Origin: Fennellomyces sp. T-0311
Lineage: Eukaryota > Mucoromycota > Mucoromycetes > Mucorales > Lichtheimiaceae
Assembly (NCBI GenBank): GCA_025266875.1
Contig: JALLLT010000003.1
Span: forward strand, 1,426,001-1,490,000
Direction: 5' to 3'
DNA length: 64,000 bases
In this document: positions 1 to 10,992 of the stretch, in pieces
Position numbering within the stretch: the first letter of the stretch is position 1
How the letters are laid out: each line of letters opens with the position of its first letter
Program-made: the position numbers and the translations under genes
Notes under the pieces: generated by a model
What the model saw: the letters and a program-made list of their open reading frames with translations, nothing else
Database searches by the model: none
What the model was told of the DNA's origin: nothing

Positions 1-52
1 TGAGGAAGACGAGGCGGCAGCACCAGCAGAGGAAGACGACGTCGAAGCATAA
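1..52 (+). CDS. 3' end of an unidentified gene with an acidic C-terminal tail
   Basis: From base 2 one frame reads sixteen codons to a TAA at 50-52. They encode a tail made almost only of Glu, Asp and Ala. Such tails occur on many chaperones, chromatin proteins and translation factors, so the family cannot be named from this fragment. The next gene starts 78 bases downstream on the same strand after an AT-rich leader. Confidence 0.55.
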   Translation, partial: EEDEAAAPAEEDDVEA

Positions 53-130
53 AATTTCCTTTTAAAAACGTTCCACGCGCAGCAATCTTTCATTTCATAT
101 ATATATTTTCGTGTTTTTGTTACATAAACA

Positions 131-3100
131 ATGTTGGAATTCCAGAACCAAATCTTGACCGATCTCGTTGAACAAGATGCATTGTTGGTCATGTCGCCTG
201 GCCTTGGTCTATTCAAGATCTTTTCATCGTTTCTTGAGCTATACGCCAAAGGAAATCACTTTGTCCTGGTATTAAACACGGATCAAGCACAGGACATGGC
301 CATCATTGAAAAGCAGACGGCAATGGGCCTTTCACCACAAGAAAGAATGCAAATCGTTGCTGCCGAGACGCATGCAGAAACAAGGTGCGTGTGCTCAGAA
401 CCCTTTTTATGCTTGCATAGTAACCACGGGTGTACAGAAATGCGATGTATCGAAAAGGCGGCGTGTTCTCCGTCACATCACGTATTTTGGCAGTGGATCT
501 ACTACTTGAGCGCGTGCCTACAGCCCTGATATCCGGTATTGTCGTGTACAATGCCCATCGGTAAACCACTTGCGAAAAGAAAACACTACTTCATTAACGT
601 CATGACAAAAAAAGGGTACGGCCCGATTCGATGGAGGAACTAATATTGCGGATATATCGAAAGGGAAACGAGCAAGGATTCATCAAAGCGATGTCGGATC
701 AACCAGAAGCATTCACCACAGGATTTGCGCCTTTGGAAAACACACTCAAAATCCTTCAGTTGCGCAAAGTACATCTATGGCCACGGTTCCAAGTGCTTGT
801 ATCCGACAATTTGGCAAAAGCCAGTGCGGAGGTGGTTGAACTTCGGCAGCCCATGACCGACAAGATGGATTTGATTCAAAAGTCCTTGGTGGAGTGCATG
901 GAAGCAACGCTGGCCGAAGTGCGGCGACAGAACTCAATGGCAAGTTTTCAGATCGCATTGTACCCAAACAGCCTGTCTAAAGTAACAAGGATTCGGATAG
1001 GTCGATGTCCAAGACTTTACCATTGAAAATTCATTCTTCAAGTCGTTTGATATGATTGTGCGCCGACAGTTGGATCCTATCTGGCACCGTGTCAGTCCTC
1101 TCACCAAGCAACTCGTGGGCGACCTGGCAACGCTCAGGAAATTGCTCTCGTACGTGTGTTCCTTTGGATACTATTGGCTCAAAGCACTAACCGCGATGAG
1201 AATAGGTACTTGACAATGTATGATCCAGTCTCATTCTATTATCAAATCGAGGTTGTGATTGCCAGCAACACATCGAAAGAAAGCCCCACCATGAGACAAT
1301 CCCAGTGGCTGTTCCTCGACGCTGCCGACACGGCAATCAGTGTAAGCAGACTTTGGACCGAGAAACAGACAATGAATGACTTTTGTTCCAGAATGCCAGG
1401 AAGCGCGTCTTTTTGCGCCGAAACGATCCGGAATACGCCACTGCCCGAGGGCCCACTCTTTCCGAAGGGAGATCACAAATACGTATTGTCCCGGAAGAGT
1501 TGCCAAAGTGGAACCTGCTTCACGATATTCTGCAAGAAATCGAGCATGATATGCCTCAGGGCGGAGCGCCCGTTCTCATCATGGTGAATGGCGCACGGAC
1601 CTGCTCGCAGCTGCGACAGTACATATCTGGAATGAATCAAGACCAAGATGATGAATTGAAACCAATGCTGCGGAGATTGATCCAATGGTTCTTTAGCTTG
1701 CGAAAAAGTATCCATCAGATTCAACAAGAGGAGGAAACAAAGCCAACTACTCAAACAACTAGTCCGTCTCAATCCAAACGGGGCACCGTGCCTCCAAACA
1801 AACGTCGACGTGTTCGTGGCGGATCTGTTGCCGCCGCCGCCGCCGCCGCATCCTCTCGACCTACTTTGGCGGAAGAGTTTCAAACCAACGTGGAAGAAAC
1901 GGTGGATCTGTAAGTGCTCTTTTATAGAAAAGAAGAAGATGGAAAGCTAAACTGGGAAAAGGTTAAATGAACCAGTATCCCAGGAAAAGGAGGATGAGAT
2001 TGCATTGGGTGACGATGATCTGTTACCCGAGTTCACTCCAGTGTCTCCTGAATCCATCGTCTCCATCCACACCTATGAGAACGACTTTGACGAGGATCTG
2101 TTGGAACAAGTCCAGCCAAAGTTCATTATCATGTACGATCCCAATCCCGCGTTTATCCGACGCGTTGAAGTGTATCGAGCAACGCACCCCGAGCGCAACA
2201 TTCGAGTGTACTTTATGCTGTACGAAAACTCGGTCGAGGAGCAAAACTACTTGAGTCTTATTCGGAAAGAAAAAGAGGCATTTGAACGACTGATCCGCGA
2301 GAAATCGGTAAAGCATGGCTTTAACGTGAAAAGGAGAGGAGAAGCTTATACGACGGCATAGATCATGGCCATTCCAATGCCTCAAAAGGCTACACCGCAT
2401 CAAGATGCTTTTGCGCGTGCCGTGAGCACGCGGGTTGCCGGAGGACAGTTGGCTATCAAGGGACCACCAGCGGTAAGTCCTCGCCTCTTTTCTCCATATG
2501 GGGATACCCTTTCAATAACTAACTGTACGCAGGTAATTGTAGACATGCGTGAATTCCGCAGCTCCTTGCCTCCTATACTCTATGCGGAGGGTCTGAAAAT
2601 CATACCATGCACCCTTCAAGTGGGTGACTATATTCTCAGTCCAAACATGTGCGTTGAGCGCAAGTCGATCGCCGACTTGATTTCGTCTTTTTCGTCGGGC
2701 CGGCTGTAAGTTGTGTACGCGTTGAGCCATAAAGGAGCCTTCTAACGCCCCTTTTGCCAAAGATACACGCAATGCGAAAACATGTGTCTACACTACCAAA
2801 CACCCATCCTCTTGATTGAGTTTGATGAAAACAAGTCGTTCTCGCTACAGAGCTTGTCGGATATGAAAAGCAACGTTACCATGAGCGATCTGTCTTCCAA
2901 ACTGGTCTTGCTGACACTGACGTTTCCCAAAGTCAAAGTGATTTGGTCATCAAGTCCGCATGAAACGGCGGCTGTATTCGATGAATTAAAGGTAATTTTT
3001 TGGATTCCAGACCCTCACGTTTAAGACACGTTTTGGTTTAGAAAACCGAGGAAGAGCCCGACGTGGAAAAGGCAGCGTTGATTGGCGCAGAGAGCACAGA

Positions 3101-3386
3101 CGATGTGAATAACGCCTACAACATGACACCACAGGTAAGCAGAAAAAAAAACACTGTCCCCTTCAGCTTGACGTGCTGTGATTCATGTGTTATTAAATGC
3201 TTTAATATGCAGGACATTCTTCGCAGCCTGCCTGGTGTAACGTCGAAAAACTACAAGGTGTTGATGAATGCCGTGGACAATCTTCAAGAGCTGTTTGGGC
3301 TGTCGCAAGACGAGATCAAGAAGCTTATTGGCGAGGAGCCAGCACGTAAACTGCATACATTCATCCATCACAAAGCTGGACAGTAG
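131..3386 (+). CDS. rad1: XPF/Rad1-type structure-specific DNA repair endonuclease, catalytic subunit
   Basis: Homologue of human XPF (ERCC4) and yeast Rad1, which with ERCC1/Rad10 cuts 5' of lesions in nucleotide excision repair and in single-strand annealing. Exons: 131-384, 438-560, 615-939, 1001-1149, 1206-1341, 1392-1909, 1962-2307, 2362-2472, 2533-2705, 2763-2991, 3042-3134, 3213-3386, giving 876 residues (human XPF 916). The N-terminal part is the inactive helicase-like domain ([32 protein letters not shown]). A basic, low-complexity linker with an alanine run lies near 1.8 kb. The ERCC4 nuclease follows, with [14 protein letters not shown] and the catalytic signature [10 protein letters not shown], and the C-terminus is a tandem helix-hairpin-helix ([10 protein letters not shown]). 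Intron 3 (940-1000) must use a GC donor to keep frame. The other ten introns are GT-AG, 50-78 nt. Confidence 0.96.
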
Positions 3387-3593
3387 AAAAAAAGAGAGAG
3401 CAGAATAGAACAGGGTTGCACGACATGTCTGCCCACCCCCCTTTTCGAAAGTTCCCTCATGATCATCAAAGGGAAAGCCCTCCTTTCGCATGCCATATCT
3501 AGCTTTCTTCTCCTTAATTCGTTTCCACTTTATATTTTTATCTCTGGCTGTCTTTTCGTTCTTTTTTTTCTCTTCCATTCTCATTTTTCACTT

Positions 3594-3894
3594 ATGGTTC
3601 GACAGACAGTATCTGAAGCCAAACTCCGAAAGATCCTTGAACTGAACGACAAGCTGAAAGAGCAGCTTGAAATACCACGCATCCCCGTATCCGAAGCCAG
3701 TCGATCGTAAGCATTTTCTCTTTCTCTTGGCTGGTGCCATATATATATATATTGCATGACGTCTTACGCAGCGCTTTAGGTTGATTGATTACTGTCAAAC
3801 CAATCCGGATATGATGGTACCTTCCGTTTGGGGCAATCGAAGTCCTGACCCGTTCGCCGAGCCTGTGGGCGAGTGTGCGTGTGTTTTAATGTGA
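3594..3894 (+). CDS. Heterotrimeric G-protein gamma subunit
   Basis: Exons 3594-3706 and 3780-3894 give a 75-residue protein, the usual size for G gamma. The N-terminal half is a charged amphipathic helix (LRKILELNDKLKEQL) that would form the coiled coil with G beta. The second half has the short gamma motif with PSVWG and PDPF. The last residues, CACVLM, form a farnesylation CaaX box (CVLM) with a second cysteine just before it that could be palmitoylated, as in fungal gamma subunits such as Ste18. This would anchor G beta-gamma at the plasma membrane for pheromone or nutrient signalling. The intron is 73 nt. The gene starts 207 bases after rad1 on the same strand. Confidence 0.9.
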
Positions 3895-4052
3895 AAAAGA
3901 AAAAATAGCCAAAATTATGTACCGCCGGATCCAAATGTACCAAAGCATTCTGTCTCTTTTTTTTATCTAATACAGCTACTCCTTTATGGTCAAAAGTCTA
4001 TCATCATTTTACGACCGATGCTCTATCAGTGATGTTAGCAAATCAAATCGCT

Positions 4053-4595
4053 TCAAAAAAGAACCATTCTCCCCAGCTTACCGATTTTCCACACGCGTGC
4101 CTTCAATTCGACATGATCGTGCGTCATGCTATCATGCAACTTGTAGATATCTCGCTTGAGCTTGTCCAAATCCTTGGCACTGACCGAATTGGCTCGTAAT
4201 TGAGTAAAGTCGCGATCCACTCGTTCCACCCTGTCCGCATATTCGCGCACCTGCCAAAATGTTATAATTGCCTTCCTTTACATAAAAGTGTTCACTCCAT
4301 ACCTTTTCCGTCGACGTGCGTAATTCGTCTACAGAGGCCGCTAATTGACGCGTCGATTTAATGTAGTCGTCTTGGATAAATTGGTCTGAAATGGCCACAC
4401 AGGCTCCAGCTCCAACTAGGAAGCCTAGTATACTAATATGTTTTTTTTGGTCATTGAATGGCTTCTTTTTTTTTCCACTTGATTGTGATCAATTTACCCT
4501 CCGCGGACAGCACCTACTCGTCGTTTAGGTTTGGTCGACGTGGTATATGCGCGTCTGGCATGTGAAATGGAATGGCGTCCGACATTAACCAGCAT
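4053..4595 (-). CDS. Small predicted mitochondrial membrane protein with a coiled coil
   Basis: No family was recognised. The ATG at 4595 opens an Arg-rich N-terminus (SHARRAYTTST) that looks like a mitochondrial presequence with a typical cleavage region. A single hydrophobic segment follows (ILGFLVGAGACVAI), then about 90 residues of charged heptad-like helix, so a one-helix inner-membrane protein with a coiled-coil domain is the simplest reading. Exons: 4595-4498, 4432-4303, 4250-4082 or beyond. The last donor-like site (gtaagc at 4081) may or may not be used: unspliced, the frame ends at 4053 after nine more residues. If spliced, only a few residues follow. Mitochondrial location is inferred. 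Confidence 0.6.
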
Positions 4596-4686
4596 TTTTT
4601 ATTTTTATTTTTTGTGGTTGCTATGTAAAAAGCCGATTATAAAATTGCCCTGGCAACTGTTCATGAGAGAGTGATACTTTTGAATC

Positions 4687-6323
4687 TCAGAACCAGGTCG
4701 ATTGTTGCTGTTGCTGGGCAAAAAAAGGATTATGGCTTGTCATGGCAACAGGTTGGTTCGTTGAAAAGGGATTAAACTTGTTATTGGATGTAGGTTGTTG
4801 TTGGATTATTGGCACAGGCGGTGCTTGCTGCTGTGCCGAAAAGAATGCCAGATTACTATTAAACGTAGGGGTAGATATGCTTGGTTGAGGTGTTACAGTG
4901 TTGCGGAATGGATTATGCTGAGTGGATGCGGATGAGGATGGTGTAGGCTGTGCTCGAAACGGGTTGTGTGCTGGTGCTTGCACGACAGACACTTGCTCGG
5001 TTTCGAGACTGGCAAAGAAATCAAACAATTCCTTTGGTTTTTGCTCCTGCTGTGTTGGTAATGGTGGTGCTGGATTCGAGATGACCGGCGGCGTTGCTGG
5101 TGCAGGATTAGGGGTTGCTATGGATATAAAATCAGCATCTCTTTGGCAGTCGCCATGGAATAACACTCACATTGCGTGGTAGTCGGCTGTCTCGGCGGAG
5201 ATGATGATGAAGCTTCAGCATCATTTAGATATTCAGCTAGCGCGGTCGCAAGTGATAGCGGCGCATGGCGTGTAACCGGAATAGTGATCTGCAGCTCGTT
5301 CTCCAGAATCCTTGCCCGATTCAGGTATGCGACAATATGTTCCGTCTGTCTGGCGAACCGTTTATAGATTTCCAACGATATTCGGGCGTCCGCCTTTGGC
5401 ATGGCAAAGTAATGCTCTGGACGTTGGGTGAGCGAAATGGAAAAGCGGGTTCTCTAAAGTAAATAGATACCTAAAATGTTGACAATGGCCTCGTTGACGG
5501 TCTGGAACAGAACAATCATGTCCTCGACCAACAATCGAAACGCGTTCAGTCCGATGCCGTTCTCGCCGTCATCGAATTGAAACTACATACAAACGGTTAA
5601 CTACATTGAAGAGAACAAGGACGAGCGTCTTGTCGTACATTGCACTTTAACAGAGCACCGATCAGCTTCTGAACAAAGGCTGTTTCTTTCAGTAATCCAT
5701 CTGCAACCGACAAGTGGCGCAGCTTGCCGGTCTTGTGAGCCATTGTAAACTTGACATGATCCATGCCGAGTTGTCGAAACACATGCACCTTTTGTTGCAA
5801 ATACGCCGTGTACGCATAAATGTTTTGGATATGAACCGTGCCTTGATACTTCCATAAGCGACCCTGTTGTCTTGTTGTTGTCTACACTTTGTGTACGTAC
5901 CTGAAGACATTTCCCGAACGCGAGTATCCAGCGCAGAAGGCCTGCTATCGATGCACGCAATGATTTTGTCGCCATTGCCTTCTCTCATTAACGTGTGCAA
6001 AATGATCAACACCTTGAACGTGACCTGGGGAAACCAATAAAAAAACGAAGGCTATGAGCATGGGATTTTGCTGTTGTGGATAGATGCCTTACAAGCCAAG
6101 AGTTTTCCTTCAGTCGTCGTTCAAGCAAATCGACGATATCGCCCACGCTGGCCGGGTATTGGAACGTCAGTGCATTCAGCGCTAGTGCACGCAAGTATTA
6201 AGAACATGATCCTTTTCAGTGAGCACGGGGAATAAGCACTTTACTGTTCAAGTGTTTCGGCTTGGGCGGCTGGTAGTCGAGGCGCGTAGCCTTGCGGACG
6301 GCCGTGTCCATAATGCTGCTCAT
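4687..6323 (-). CDS. ANTH-domain clathrin assembly protein (AP180/CALM/Yap1801 family)
   Basis: Endocytic adaptor that would bind PtdIns(4,5)P2 and clathrin at the plasma membrane. Exons (minus strand): 6323-6245, 6181-6093, 6024-5901, 5841-5639, 5582-5471, 5416-5171, 5117-4687; 427 residues. The ANTH alpha-solenoid fills about residues 1-270: RRLKENSWLVTFKVLIILH, ADGLLKETAFVQKLIGAL, and NEAIVNILEHYFAM with KADARISLEIYKRF. The C-terminal third is a disordered Pro/Gln/Ser tail with four or more NPF tripeptides (HNPFRA, HNPFRN, FNPFST, HNPFFA), which are ligands of EH-domain proteins such as Ede1/Eps15. A short acidic-hydrophobic stretch (ELFDFFASLE) could act as a clathrin or adaptor box. Six phase-consistent introns of 53-68 nt. 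Confidence 0.93.
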
Positions 6324-6553
6324 TGGAAGGGAGTGGGGGTATGTCAATCAGTGAAGAGAGAGAAGAGTTGGGAAAAGAGGGAACAGGGCTAAACGACGAT
6401 TAAAGCATGTGACACCCAGCAGATGGATCAATGAGAAAGGGTAATCTGACACGAGCACCTGTTATGCATTCAAAGTGTCACACGGCCATACTTTTTTTAC
6501 TTTTTTTTATATTTATTTTTTATTTTTTATTTTACCAAGCCCTGTGTTCCAGA

Positions 6554-6889
6554 ATGAACGGCATCATTGTGGTCGGGATTGGCCTTTTGGTGGTCAGCGT
6601 GGTGGCTCTTGCACTATGGTGGTTCTGTCGCATTCGCAGCGTGGCCCCTGAGGATGAGGAGCAGGGAGATGAACGTTCTGCATTACTATCTTCGACTTTC
6701 CGTTCACGCTACCTGAAACGCACGCCGACGTTTTATCAGTGGAACCGGCCGCCACCTACGCCTCCTCCGTCCACCACGAACGCCACGAACGACGACGAAT
6801 CCAGCAACAGCCAGCAGGAGTCGCGGATGAGCCGACGGAAGGAGCTGCTGAAAAAGTACGCTCGATCACCCAGCTTTGTGGGGTCCTGA
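6554..6889 (+). CDS. Small single-pass membrane protein, unknown function
   Basis: 111 residues from the ATG at 6554, intronless. An in-frame ATG at 6431 exists, but the stretch between is T-rich and looks like leader, so the downstream start is preferred. Residues about 4-26 form one strong helix (VVGIGLLVVSVVALALWWF). The rest is polar, with an acidic patch, a Pro run (PPPTPPPSTTN) and a basic C-terminus (MSRRKELLKKYARSP). The helix right at the N-terminus suggests a signal-anchor protein with a cytosolic tail. It ends 94 bases from the convergent secreted-protein gene. No family was recognised. Confidence 0.55.
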   Translation: MNGIIVVGIGLLVVSVVALALWWFCRIRSVAPEDEEQGDERSALLSSTFRSRYLKRTPTFYQWNRPPPTPPPSTTNATNDDESSNSQQESRMSRRKELLKKYARSPSFVGS

Positions 6890-6983
6890 TAGATGTGGAA
6901 GGCTTTTATAATATATATTTATATATATTTATTCTCTTCGGCGAATTTGTAAATAAGTTAACAGAGACAACATATAAACGGCT

Positions 6984-7349
6984 CTAGAGCTGGCTAAGCA
7001 GGCTCTTCTTCACTTTAGGATCAATGCCCAGGCACTTGGTGGCCTTCTTGCCCTCGCACTTGATGGCAATCATGTCTGAGTTGCAGGACTGGACGCATGC
7101 CTCCGTAGTCTTGCTGTCGCAGGCGGTCGCCTTCTCACGGAGGGACATGTCGGCCATGAAGCAGGCGGGCGAGCCTTGCTGGCACAGACAGGCAATGTCA
7201 GATCCGATCTGGCCGTGAGAGGTGCACATGGTATCGGCGAGCTTCATTTGGGCGGGATGTGCGCAGTCGGTGACGCCGGTGTCCTTGGCATGGATGGCGG
7301 TGGTGGCCAACACGAGCACCAGCAGGGTTTTGAAAACAGAAGAGATCAT
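6984..7349 (-). CDS. Small secreted cysteine-rich protein
   Basis: 121 residues, one exon. The first 21 residues are a clear signal peptide (VFKTLLVLVLATTAIHA, cleavage after Ala). The mature protein of about 100 residues has ten cysteines, with the pair CLC and spaced partners, enough for five disulfides. The block IACLCQQGSPAC is reminiscent of CFEM-type surface proteins, but the full CFEM cysteine pattern is not present, so this is not a firm assignment. It could be a cell-wall, effector-like or metal-binding secreted protein. It has its own promoter of about 200 bases before the bHLH gene on the same strand. Confidence 0.75.
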   Translation of the reverse strand: MISSVFKTLLVLVLATTAIHAKDTGVTDCAHPAQMKLADTMCTSHGQIGSDIACLCQQGSPACFMADMSLREKATACDSKTTEACVQSCNSDMIAIKCEGKKATKCLGIDPKVKKSLLSQL

Positions 7350-7549
7350 GGTGGAGAATGCTTTATCTTGAGAGAGAGATTTGGAAAGTCAATGTTTATA
7401 TATGGGCTTTGCTTCGTAGGTTTTGCGTGTTGCGATTGAGTCTGCATTCCAAACCCCCTCCCTGCGTTGCTTTCCCCCAACAATGTTTGGATTATAGGAA
7501 AAATGTACAGAAAAAAAACATAAAAGACAACATTTTACAACAAGTTATA

Positions 7550-8875
7550 TCATGCGGAGACGGTGGCCTTGGTGCTGGCCGTGGTGGTGGCTGTGGTATC
7601 GGGTCGTGAGGATGAGGCGGACGGACCTGCCGCGTAGTTGAGCATCCGTGCATCGCTTTCTTCGTGCACGGGCCGGAAGGCTCTTGGGCGTGGCGGCGAG
7701 CTGAACTCGTGCTGCGCCATTAATTTCTGTTGAAAATGCAGCTGTTCTTGGAATTGCATCAAGCTCTTCAAGTGTTCTTTGTGCTTTTCAAGCGCATCCG
7801 CCGCACTAGCCGCCACATCCTTGGCCGGCTGCTCCCCGCTGTCATGCATCACCACCTCTTTCCGGCCCTCCACTTGCAGTCGCATTTCCAGCGTGTTGAC
7901 CTTCTCGCGAAGGCTCTTGGTGCGCTTTTCCAGATACCGGATGTACTCGACCGCCTTGAACAGCACCGTGCTCTTGCTGTTGTTGATATTCTTGAGCGTC
8001 GGCACGATGTCTGTCAAGTCTTTGAAACCTGTCCGGATCGTCGTCCTCCGCTTTTGCTCGGACGCAATGTGGTTGGCTCGCTTCTCGGCTTCCGTCAACA
8101 GTTCCTTCTGCGGTCGGTTTCGAGTCCGTTCGGTCGTCGTGCGTTTCTTGATCTTGCCTTCCCCGTGCTCTTCGCTGCTGGGTCGTTTATACATTGCTGT
8201 GGCTGTCGTCGTCGTCGTTACCGGCTGCCGAGGAAATGAGATGGTCTCGCTCTTCTTTAGGTAAACTGCATCGTGTCGAAACCCATCGGAGGGCTGCTGC
8301 TGCTGCTGTAAAAGTCGCTGGTGCTGTCGTTTCTGTTCATCCAGACTTTTGAGGATCGAAGAACGACGCTGTTCCTCGTCGTCATCCATGGGCGCCGGTG
8401 GTGGTGGTGGCGGTGGCGGTGGTTGCGAATAATCATACAATGTAGGCATGTGACTCGGCAGCGGCTCCATGTCTTGGTCCATGAAAAATGTGTCCAGAAA
8501 CTGCGAGAATTCCCGCTGGTCGTCCTCATTCAACACCGTGCTGTTCATCGCCGGAGGTTCGACATGCTGGAACTGTGATTCGTCAATCATGGGTACGTCG
8601 TTGGTCATTGGCACCAGGTCGAGTGGCACTGGCATGGCGAAATTGGGACCCAATTCAAATGTAAACGGGAATTCTGTTTGTGCAAGAGTGAGGTCAGTTC
8701 CATGTTTTTTATTTATTCATTCCTTTTTTATTGTTTTGGCGGTCGCACCTTCGAACGGGACGGGCTCCTGCAATGGAGCGTCAAAGTTTGGATTGGAGTA
8801 CCATTCTTGTGGTGCGAATGAATGGGACGGAACGGATGACGAGTGGGATGGGATTTGCGAATGCGAATAGTTCAT
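7550..8875 (-). CDS. bHLH transcription factor
   Basis: Exons 8875-8749 and 8673-7550 (intron 75 nt) give 416 residues. About residues 205-275 hold a basic helix-loop-helix domain: the basic region NHIASEQKRRTTIR contains the His, Glu and Arg that contact a CACGTG-type E-box, followed by GFKDLTDIVP, a loop with Asn/Ser, and helix 2 (STVLFKAVEYIRYLEKR) running into a leucine-rich coiled extension. The basic region resembles Ino4-like fungal bHLH proteins, but the exact orthologue is not clear. The N-terminus is Pro-rich and acidic with a run of about nine prolines; the middle has a Gln run and a basic nuclear-localisation cluster; the C-terminus is Ser/Thr/Ala-rich. Likely a nuclear homo- or heterodimeric regulator. 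Confidence 0.9.
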
Positions 8876-9259
8876 TGAAACACCAAAGGGGAGGGAGACG
8901 AAGGGGAAGGGAAGGTCAGGGCGGAGGGAAGGTGTGGAAAGGGTTGAAAGAGCGGGGTAAAGTGTGGGCAGGGTCAAAGCTTCTTGTTCCCACCAAACGT
9001 ACATTGAAACGCCGTCCACGCTGCTTCCTTACACTTTCATGTGCACTTTCCACTGTCGACGTTACACGATCACCATCAAACGCACGCAGGTGAACCCGGA
9101 TCACCCTCTACTTCTGTCCCTGACACCGATCTGCTTCCAGGCTACTGTTCAACGTATGCTCTAACTCAAAATCTATTGTCTTTGGTGTTTTCTTTATTGT
9201 GCCTTTTAGCCGTGCAGCAGGGAGAAAACGAACGACTCTATGGTTCATCACGCAGCACT
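8876..9259. other. Intergenic, bHLH promoter region
   Basis: 384 bases between the start of the bHLH gene and the end of the phosphatase gene, both on the minus strand. It contains purine-rich tracts (8880-8960) that would be pyrimidine-rich on the bHLH strand, typical of a fungal promoter. No further gene seen. Confidence 0.5.
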
Positions 9260-10992
9260 CTACGCTCTATATCTGCATTCCTCCGTCCAATTCTCCGGTA
9301 CCTGATCTTTGACAATCTTCTGGAAAGCCTCCAGCGTGCACAGCGTCGCATCGCCCTCGTAATGCTCACCCTTCTGAGCGCATCCCGGCAGCTGCAGCAG
9401 CTTGTCGTTGTAGCGCACACGCACAAAGTGCTTGTCTGTCTTTTTGAACCAGCCGCCGTCGCCGCCTTTCTGTTTGAACAGCTCGAAAATGACCGCACTG
9501 CTGAAAGGTGGCCATCTGCAATGTAAAAAAAAAAAAAAAACCATGATTAACACGTGAAAATCCGGCACAAACGTTAATTTACAACAAAAAAACTTACCGC
9601 TTGTCAAATGCGCCCAACGAAATTAACAGCGGGCCAACAGTCCTAAATGGGAGAACAGGAAGGGTTATCTATTTCCCACTCTAATTTAGGGTGCTATGCC
9701 TTACGTGTCATGTCCAGAGTATACATGGAGTTTACGGGTGTCATCCTTGCCGCTGACCTTGTCCTCAATCCGATCGCGGATCTCTCCCACCAGTCTTCCC
9801 ATACCAAGGCGGCGATACTCGTCGTTATGCATGGCGCCGTGGAACCACTCTAGCACAACCACGTCCTCCAGATCCCGGAGAACCTGGTCGTCGATGTCTT
9901 CAGGAAGATCAAAGCCATGAGCACGTGCCGCCACCAGCGTATCTAATATTATCTTGGGTCATCCATGCCGTTTCCCAGGTTACAAGAATATAAATATACC
10001 TAGGATACCATTGGCCGAGGGATGGCTGTCGAGTGACACGGAATCCACATGCTTCTTGAGCCGATCTGTGAGTGACGCGAATTTATCTTTGCATATTTCG
10101 TTCACTTCTTTTTTGGATTCCTTGGCCAATTGTCGTAACCGGTAACAATTTGGATTCGGGAACAAGTTGTCGGTCACCGGATCCCTTTTTGCCTCTTTCA
10201 GTATCTAGCCAATATACGCTTATGACCTGCTTATTTACCGCGTTCTGATTTTGAGAACAAAGTCATCATTCCGTTTGTCGGCCGGGTACAAACCACCTGC
10301 CACCAACTGCTGAACAGACTCTTGTGTGCGAGCGTAATCCGTGCTTCGGATCGACACCGCATCTCCATCGTACACATCGGGCAAGAACTTGAGTCTAAGA
10401 GGCGGAGGACCACCCGCGCAAATTAATTACTGAAGCACATGCTTTTTCATATCAATTTACCGTTGGATATAGATTTCTCGGAGTCGAGCACCTAATGCGG
10501 CCATACTGTGGCGTCCAATATTGGTCAATTGCCCGTAAAAGCTGCAGATCTTTGTCAGTTGACGCATTTAGTTTGTTTCTCTTTCTTTTTTTCTTTCTCT
10601 TTTTACCAGGATCCGGCTCGGTGAACGTGAGGATGCTTGCCAAGTTGTTCCGCGTCTACCAGCCGTTGCAGCGGAACAAACTGCTTCGACGCATTGGAAT
10701 CCAGTGCCACGATCGTCGCAAACATGTGTGCATTGGCATCACACATGTGCCAAACTGCTGGAAATAGCTTTTCAAGTCGCTTCCGGACCGGTGTTCGTTC
10801 ACCTAAAATACTTTTCCGTGAGTCCAAAGCCAAACGCTACTTGTTGCCGTGCAGTACCATGACGGTGAACCACTTGCAGAAGACTATATCCGGCGCGTTA
10901 GTACAACAACATATGGTACGTTGAGATAATACTCGCGTTAATTCCAAGTCTTCCGGGTAATGACCGGAATCTGCACCGGGAAGTGTTGCCAT
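9260..10992 (-). CDS. Histidine acid phosphatase (branch 2 histidine phosphatase), intracellular type
   Basis: Nine exons on the minus strand: 10992-10920, 10872-10858, 10802-10607, 10541-10461, 10394-10239, 10184-10000, 9942-9705, 9642-9598, 9515-9260; 414 residues. The catalytic VHRHGERTP motif is assembled across a 15-nt microexon (10872-10858) and the next exon. CFYGQLTNIG, SIRSTDYARTQESV and the proton-donor motif YSGHDTT follow in the family order, and KRWPPFSSAVIFELF near the end is also typical. The nucleophile is the first His of RHG. There is no signal peptide before the first motif, so the protein should be intracellular, like lysophosphatidic-acid phosphatase ACP6 rather than secreted phytases. 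Intron 1 has the branch-like sequence TACTAAC. Its substrate cannot be read from sequence. Confidence 0.93.

Noticed and set aside
1967..2254. Open frame overlapping rad1 on the same strand
   Set aside because: It lies in a different frame from exon 7, whose XPF-like protein is unambiguous.
2473..2532. Reading through this part of rad1 as coding
   Set aside because: The GT-AG intron joins AIKGPPA to VIVDMREFR in phase; read-through inserts non-homologous residues.
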